8,293 bases of DNA from Leucobacter sp. (GTDB taxonomy: Bacteria > Actinomycetota > Actinomycetes > Actinomycetales > Microbacteriaceae): contig JAAZHL010000334.1 in the NCBI GenBank assembly GCA_012510755.1, positions 1 through 8,293 of the forward strand, in the 5' to 3' direction. The notes below the pieces were generated by a model. That model was not told the DNA's origin. It saw nothing but the letters and a program-made list of their open reading frames with translations, and searched no databases. Position 1 is the first letter of the stretch; every line of letters starts with the position of its first letter. The position numbers and the translations under genes are program-made. Below, piece after piece: positions 5,354 to 8,293 of the stretch.

Positions 5354-5412
5354 GACGCCGATCACCCCATCTAAATTCTGCTTGCACACAGCATAGCGAG
5401 AAGATCGGCGTC
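5354..5412. repeat. Perfect 10-bp inverted repeat flanking the WXG100-like promoter and leader
   Basis: GACGCCGATC (5354-5363) and its exact reverse complement GATCGGCGTC (5403-5412) lie 39 bases apart. One arm is in the leader just before the ATG at 5351 and the other is upstream of the -10 candidate. Read-through RNA from typA could pair the arms and cover the translation start region; a looped operator is another possibility. Confidence 0.55.
5391..5396 (-). promoter_or_regulatory. Weak -10 candidate for the WXG100-like gene
   Basis: TATGCT on the minus strand would start transcription near 5384, giving a leader of about 33 bases to ATG 5351. No good -35 is present, so read-through from typA cannot be excluded. 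Confidence 0.2.
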
Positions 5413-5420
5413 GCCCCTCA

Positions 5421-5441
5421 CGAACCTGCGCAGCAGGCTCG
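5421..5441 (-). terminator. Candidate terminator of typA
   Basis: On the minus strand CGAGCCTGC and GCAGGTTCG form a 9-bp stem (one G-U pair) with a 3-base loop, starting 12 bases after the typA stop. No U-tract follows, which is common for actinobacterial terminators. The G-U pair is tolerated only in the typA-sense RNA; the opposite strand has an A-C mismatch. Confidence 0.5.
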
Positions 5442-5453
5442 CACACCGCAAAA

Positions 5454-7364
5454 CTACTTGGCGAGTTGCTGCTTCAGTTTCGACGCGGCACGGGCCCGCG
5501 TGGTCGCGTCAAGGTGCACCTTGCGAATGCGCACGTGCTCGGGGGTGACCTCAACACACTCGTCTTCGCGCGCGAATTCGAGGCACTCCTCCAGGGTGAG
5601 CCTGCGAGGTGGCGTCATTGATTCAAAGGTGTCAGCGGTGGCCGAACGCATGTTCGTGAGCTTCTTTTCTTTGGTGATGTTCACGTCCATGTCTTCGCTG
5701 CGAGAGTTCTCGCCGATGACCATGCCCTCGTAGACCTCTTCGGCAGGCTGCACGAAGAATGACATGCGCTCTTGCAGGTTGATGAGAGAGAACGGTGTGA
5801 CGACACCCGCGCGGTCGGCAACGATTGAGCCGTTGTTACGCGTGATGATCGGGCCGGCCCACTCACCGTAGCCATGAGCGATCGCGTTGGCGATGCCGGT
5901 GCCGCGGGTTTCGGTCATGAACTCGCTGCGGAAGCCAATCAGCCCACGCGACGGAACAATAAACTCCATACGCACCCAGCCGGTACCGTTGTTGACCATG
6001 TTCTCCATACGTCCCTTGCGGGCCGCGAGCAGCTGCGTGATCGCGCCAAGGTGCTCTTCTGGCGTGTCAATGGTGAGGTGTTCGTAGGGCTCGTGCGTCT
6101 TGCCGTCGACCTCTTTGGTGACCACCTGCGGTTTGCCGACGGTCAGTTCGAAGCCTTCGCGACGCATATTTTCGACGAGGATCGCTAGCGCAAGCTCACC
6201 ACGACCCTGCACCTCCCACGCATCTGGGCGACCCGTGTCGACCACCCGCAGCGACACGTTGCCGATGAGTTCACGGTCGAGACGGTCTTTGATCATGCGG
6301 GCGGTGAGCTTGTGGCCCTTGACCTTGCCGACGAGCGGCGAAGTGTTTGCGCCGATGGTCATCGAGATGGCGGGCTCGTCAACCTTGATGGTTGGCAGCG
6401 GACGCACGTCATCGGCGTCAGCGATGGTCTCACCGATGGTGATGTCTTCGATACCGGCGATCGCAACGATGTCGCCGGGGCCGGCCTTCTCTGCGGGGTA
6501 GCGGGTCAGCGCCTTGGTGAGCATGAGCTCGGTGATGCGCACGTTCTGGGTCGAGCCGTCTTGCTTGACCCAGGCCACGGTCTGGCCCTTCTTGATCCAG
6601 CCGTTGTGCACGCGCAGCAGGGCGATGCGCCCCAAGAATGGTGACGAGTCAAGGTTCGTCACGTGCGCCTGCAGCGGGTGCTCGTCGTCAAAGCTCGGGG
6701 CGGGAACGCGCTCGAGAATGGTTTCGAAGAGCGGCTCAAGCGTGTCGTTGTCTGGCAGTTGGCCGTCGGCGGGGCGAGTGTGGCTCGCCGCGCCGGCGCG
6801 ACCTGAGAGGTAGACCGTTGGCACGTCGAGCACCGCATCGACGTCGATGTCGGGGTTGTCTTCGCTGAGGTCGCTGGCGAGGCCGAGCAGCAGGTCTTGC
6901 GCTTCGCCCTCGACCGCTTCGATGCGCGCGTCGGGTCGGTCGGTTTTGTTGACCGCCAAGATCACGGGAAGCTTGGCCTCGAGCGCTTTACGCAGCACGA
7001 AGCGGGTCTGTGGCAGCGGGCCCTCGCTTGAGTCGACCAGCAGCACGACGCCGTCGACCATTGAGAGCGCACGCTCAACCTCGCCACCGAAGTCGGCGTG
7101 GCCGGGGGTGTCGACCACGTTAATCGTGATCGGGCCGTTCTTTGCGTGCTCACCCTCGTAGCTGATGGCCGTGTTTTTGGCCAGAATGGTGATGCCTTTT
7201 TCGCGCTCGAGATCACTCGAGTCCATGACCCGATCGCCGACCTCTTCGTGAGCGTCGAACGAGTTGGTCTGGGTGAGCATGGCGTTGACCAGTGTGGTCT
7301 TGCCGTGGTCTACGTGGGCGACGATTGCGACATTACGAAGGTCTTCGCGGGTGGCGAGAGCCAT
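5454..7364 (-). CDS. typA: Ribosome-associated translational GTPase TypA/BipA
   Basis: This is a 636-residue EF-G-like GTPase that binds the ribosome and supports ribosome assembly and stress growth. G1 is AHVDHGKTT at 16-24, the G2/switch region is RVMDSSDLEREKGITI at 45-60, G3 is DTPGH at 85-89 and G4 is NKTD at 139-142. EF-G-like beta-barrel and alpha/beta domains follow, and the BipA-specific C-terminal region ends with the conserved ECVEVTPEHVRIRK block. The length is close to the family norm (about 610-640). I chose ATG 7364 over ATG 7400 because MALATREDLRNVAIV is the normal N-terminus, AGGA lies 9 bases upstream, and the -10 candidate at 7404-7409 would place the transcript start downstream of 7400. 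It is a single-gene unit with its own promoter and terminator candidates. Confidence 0.97.
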   Translation of the reverse strand: MALATREDLRNVAIVAHVDHGKTTLVNAMLTQTNSFDAHEEVGDRVMDSSDLEREKGITILAKNTAISYEGEHAKNGPITINVVDTPGHADFGGEVERALSMVDGVVLLVDSSEGPLPQTRFVLRKALEAKLPVILAVNKTDRPDARIEAVEGEAQDLLLGLASDLSEDNPDIDVDAVLDVPTVYLSGRAGAASHTRPADGQLPDNDTLEPLFETILERVPAPSFDDEHPLQAHVTNLDSSPFLGRIALLRVHNGWIKKGQTVAWVKQDGSTQNVRITELMLTKALTRYPAEKAGPGDIVAIAGIEDITIGETIADADDVRPLPTIKVDEPAISMTIGANTSPLVGKVKGHKLTARMIKDRLDRELIGNVSLRVVDTGRPDAWEVQGRGELALAILVENMRREGFELTVGKPQVVTKEVDGKTHEPYEHLTIDTPEEHLGAITQLLAARKGRMENMVNNGTGWVRMEFIVPSRGLIGFRSEFMTETRGTGIANAIAHGYGEWAGPIITRNNGSIVADRAGVVTPFSLINLQERMSFFVQPAEEVYEGMVIGENSRSEDMDVNITKEKKLTNMRSATADTFESMTPPRRLTLEECLEFAREDECVEVTPEHVRIRKVHLDATTRARAASKLKQQLAK

Positions 7365-7403
7365 AGGGGTGGTTCCTAACGAACTAAAAACTGCGAACAT
7401 TCC

Positions 7404-7409
7404 ATCTTA
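7404..7409 (-). promoter_or_regulatory. Candidate -10 element of typA
   Basis: TAAGAT on the minus strand fits TANNNT. Transcription would begin near 7397, giving a leader of about 33 bases that contains AGGA before ATG 7364. No clear -35 was found at 17-18 bases. Confidence 0.35.
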
Positions 7410-7536
7410 CACACTGCAAAATGAAGGGTGTGCGGCGCTTCGGGCCCTGCTCCCCGCGCCCTTCAGGCCTTACCGGTCGGCGCTGCAGGCCTCACCCAAG
7501 CCTGTCTTCTCACCCCATCGGCGCAACGGCCCCATT

Positions 7537-7586
7537 TCTGCCGTGTACAACCCCAAAACCAGGCAATTGAGGTTGTAGACGGCAGA
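7537..7586 (-). terminator. Long inverted repeat, probable terminator of the ureohydrolase gene
   Basis: TCTGCCGTGTACAACC (7537-7552) pairs with GGTTGTAGACGGCAGA (7571-7586) over 16 bp with one internal mismatch and an 18-base loop. It starts about 40 bases after the minus-strand ureohydrolase stop and lies upstream of the typA promoter, a natural terminator position between two co-directional genes. There is no U-tract. The rest of 7401-7626 shows no gene I can support. Confidence 0.5.
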
Positions 7587-7626
7587 TCGGTACTTGTAAC
7601 GCAAAAGGCAAGGGGAGCCGCGGCAT

Positions 7627-8293
7627 CTACCCCCGCAGCGCCAGGCCGGCGGCCGCCTCGAGCACAAGCAGTGCCGCCAGCCGCACAGAGCGCCCGTCGG
7701 GAGCATCTGCAGTGGCATCAACCTCGGCAATGTCGACGCCCTTCACTCGGGCATCAGCGGTGAGCAGTCGGGTAATGCGGCGCAGTTCGTGCGCCTGCAA
7801 CCCGCCGGGCAGTGAGGCAGGGCACCCGGGTGCGACGCTGCGGTCACACACGTCGACGTCGAGGTCAACGTGAATCGGCCCCCCGCCCGCGCCAGCGATG
7901 TCGAGCGCTTCGGCCGCGACGTCGGCGAGCGCCCGGTCATGCAGTTCGTCACGGTGGATCACCGTAATGCCGAGCCGTTTCGCCCGCTGCCGGTACTCGC
8001 GAGAGTTTGCGAAGTCAGCGATGCCGATCTGCACAATGCGTCGCGCATCGAACCCGGCCTCGATCAGGCGGCGCACGGGCGAACCGTTTGATCTGCCGTC
8101 GCGCAGGTCGTGGTGCGCATCGAGGGTGATGAGTCCCGCATGTTCGATTCCGCCGTGGGACTGCGCGACACCCAGTGCGGCAGGCACGGTGCAGGCGTTA
8201 TCGCCGCCGAGGGCGACGACGAGATCAGCCGCTTTGGTAAGCTGGGCAACCTTCTGCGTCGCAAGCCGCTCACCCGGTTCGCTGTCGGGGTCG
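7627..8293 (-). CDS. Arginase/formimidoylglutamase-family ureohydrolase, C-terminal 221 residues
   Basis: The start lies beyond the right edge; 221 residues are visible. The family is the Mn-dependent ureohydrolases (arginase, agmatinase, formimidoylglutamase HutG), which remove urea or formamide from a guanidino- or formimino-compound. Visible metal-site blocks, numbered from the first visible residue, are GGDN at 29-32, DAHHD at 58-62, DVDVCD at 145-150 followed by APGCPASLPGG, and EVDATADAPDG near the C-terminus. The wording closely resembles actinobacterial proteins annotated as formimidoylglutamase or arginase-family protein, favouring histidine breakdown over arginine breakdown. GGDN replaces the usual GGDH, so one metal-binding His is absent. 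It is co-directional with typA but separated from it by 262 bases (to ATG 7364) and a terminator-like repeat. Family is confident; exact substrate is not, and hut neighbours are outside the window. Confidence 0.88.
   Translation of the reverse strand, partial: DPDSEPGERLATQKVAQLTKAADLVVALGGDNACTVPAALGVAQSHGGIEHAGLITLDAHHDLRDGRSNGSPVRRLIEAGFDARRIVQIGIADFANSREYRQRAKRLGITVIHRDELHDRALADVAAEALDIAGAGGGPIHVDLDVDVCDRSVAPGCPASLPGGLQAHELRRITRLLTADARVKGVDIAEVDATADAPDGRSVRLAALLVLEAAAGLALRG

Noticed and set aside
5681..7161. Several 60-130 codon frames across typA on both strands
   Set aside because: All lie inside a clearly conserved TypA frame and have low-complexity Arg/Ser/Ala composition.
7440..7530. 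Repeated CAGGCCT words and GC-rich palindromes in the intergenic region
   Set aside because: Very short (StuI-like hexamers), no consistent unit or spacing; expected by chance in GC-rich DNA.

Overview
The window is high-GC DNA with dense coding, several GTG/TTG starts and gene families typical of Actinobacteria: an actinobacterial ureohydrolase, TypA, a maltokinase-cap protein, a DUF1023 hydrolase and a WXG100-like protein. The overall flavour resembles Microbacteriaceae, but no 16S or similar marker is present, so that placement is an inference.

Layout. The left end (1-1680, minus strand) carries argF and the N-terminal half of argH. These are the last steps of arginine biosynthesis and share a 4-base GTGA overlap. 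The argC/J/B/D genes that often precede argF are not upstream; a divergent lipoprotein gene sits there instead. Positions 1763-5351 form an accessory-looking block. It holds lipoprotein gene 1 (plus), a decayed remnant of a second argF (minus), a maltokinase N-terminal-cap-like gene (minus), a divergent control region with a perfect palindrome and an 18-bp tandem repeat, a DUF1023 serine hydrolase with a helical N-terminal domain (plus), an overlapping second lipoprotein gene (plus), and a small WXG100-like gene convergent with it (minus). The right part (5454-8293, minus strand) is housekeeping: typA/bipA with its own promoter and terminator candidates, then a 226-base intergenic stretch with a strong inverted repeat, then the C-terminal 221 residues of an arginase/formimidoylglutamase-family enzyme whose start lies beyond the window.

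How the genes may work together. ArgF makes citrulline and ArgH later releases arginine. The hydrolase, the two lipoproteins and the WXG100-like protein look like a small envelope/secretion-related module: two membrane-anchored lipoproteins of the same design, one translationally coupled to the hydrolase, and an ESX-like helical hairpin protein next door. The two lipoproteins place their first internal Cys exactly 55 residues after the lipidated Cys, which suggests they are paralogues. The function of this module is not known from the sequence.

The most unusual observation is the argF remnant at 2306-2419. Two conserved ornithine carbamoyltransferase blocks are joined in frame after loss of about 179 codons, on the same strand as the intact argF and on the other side of lipoprotein gene 1. 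No gene-free stretch exceeds 300 bases, and I saw no tRNA, rRNA, CRISPR array or transposase.
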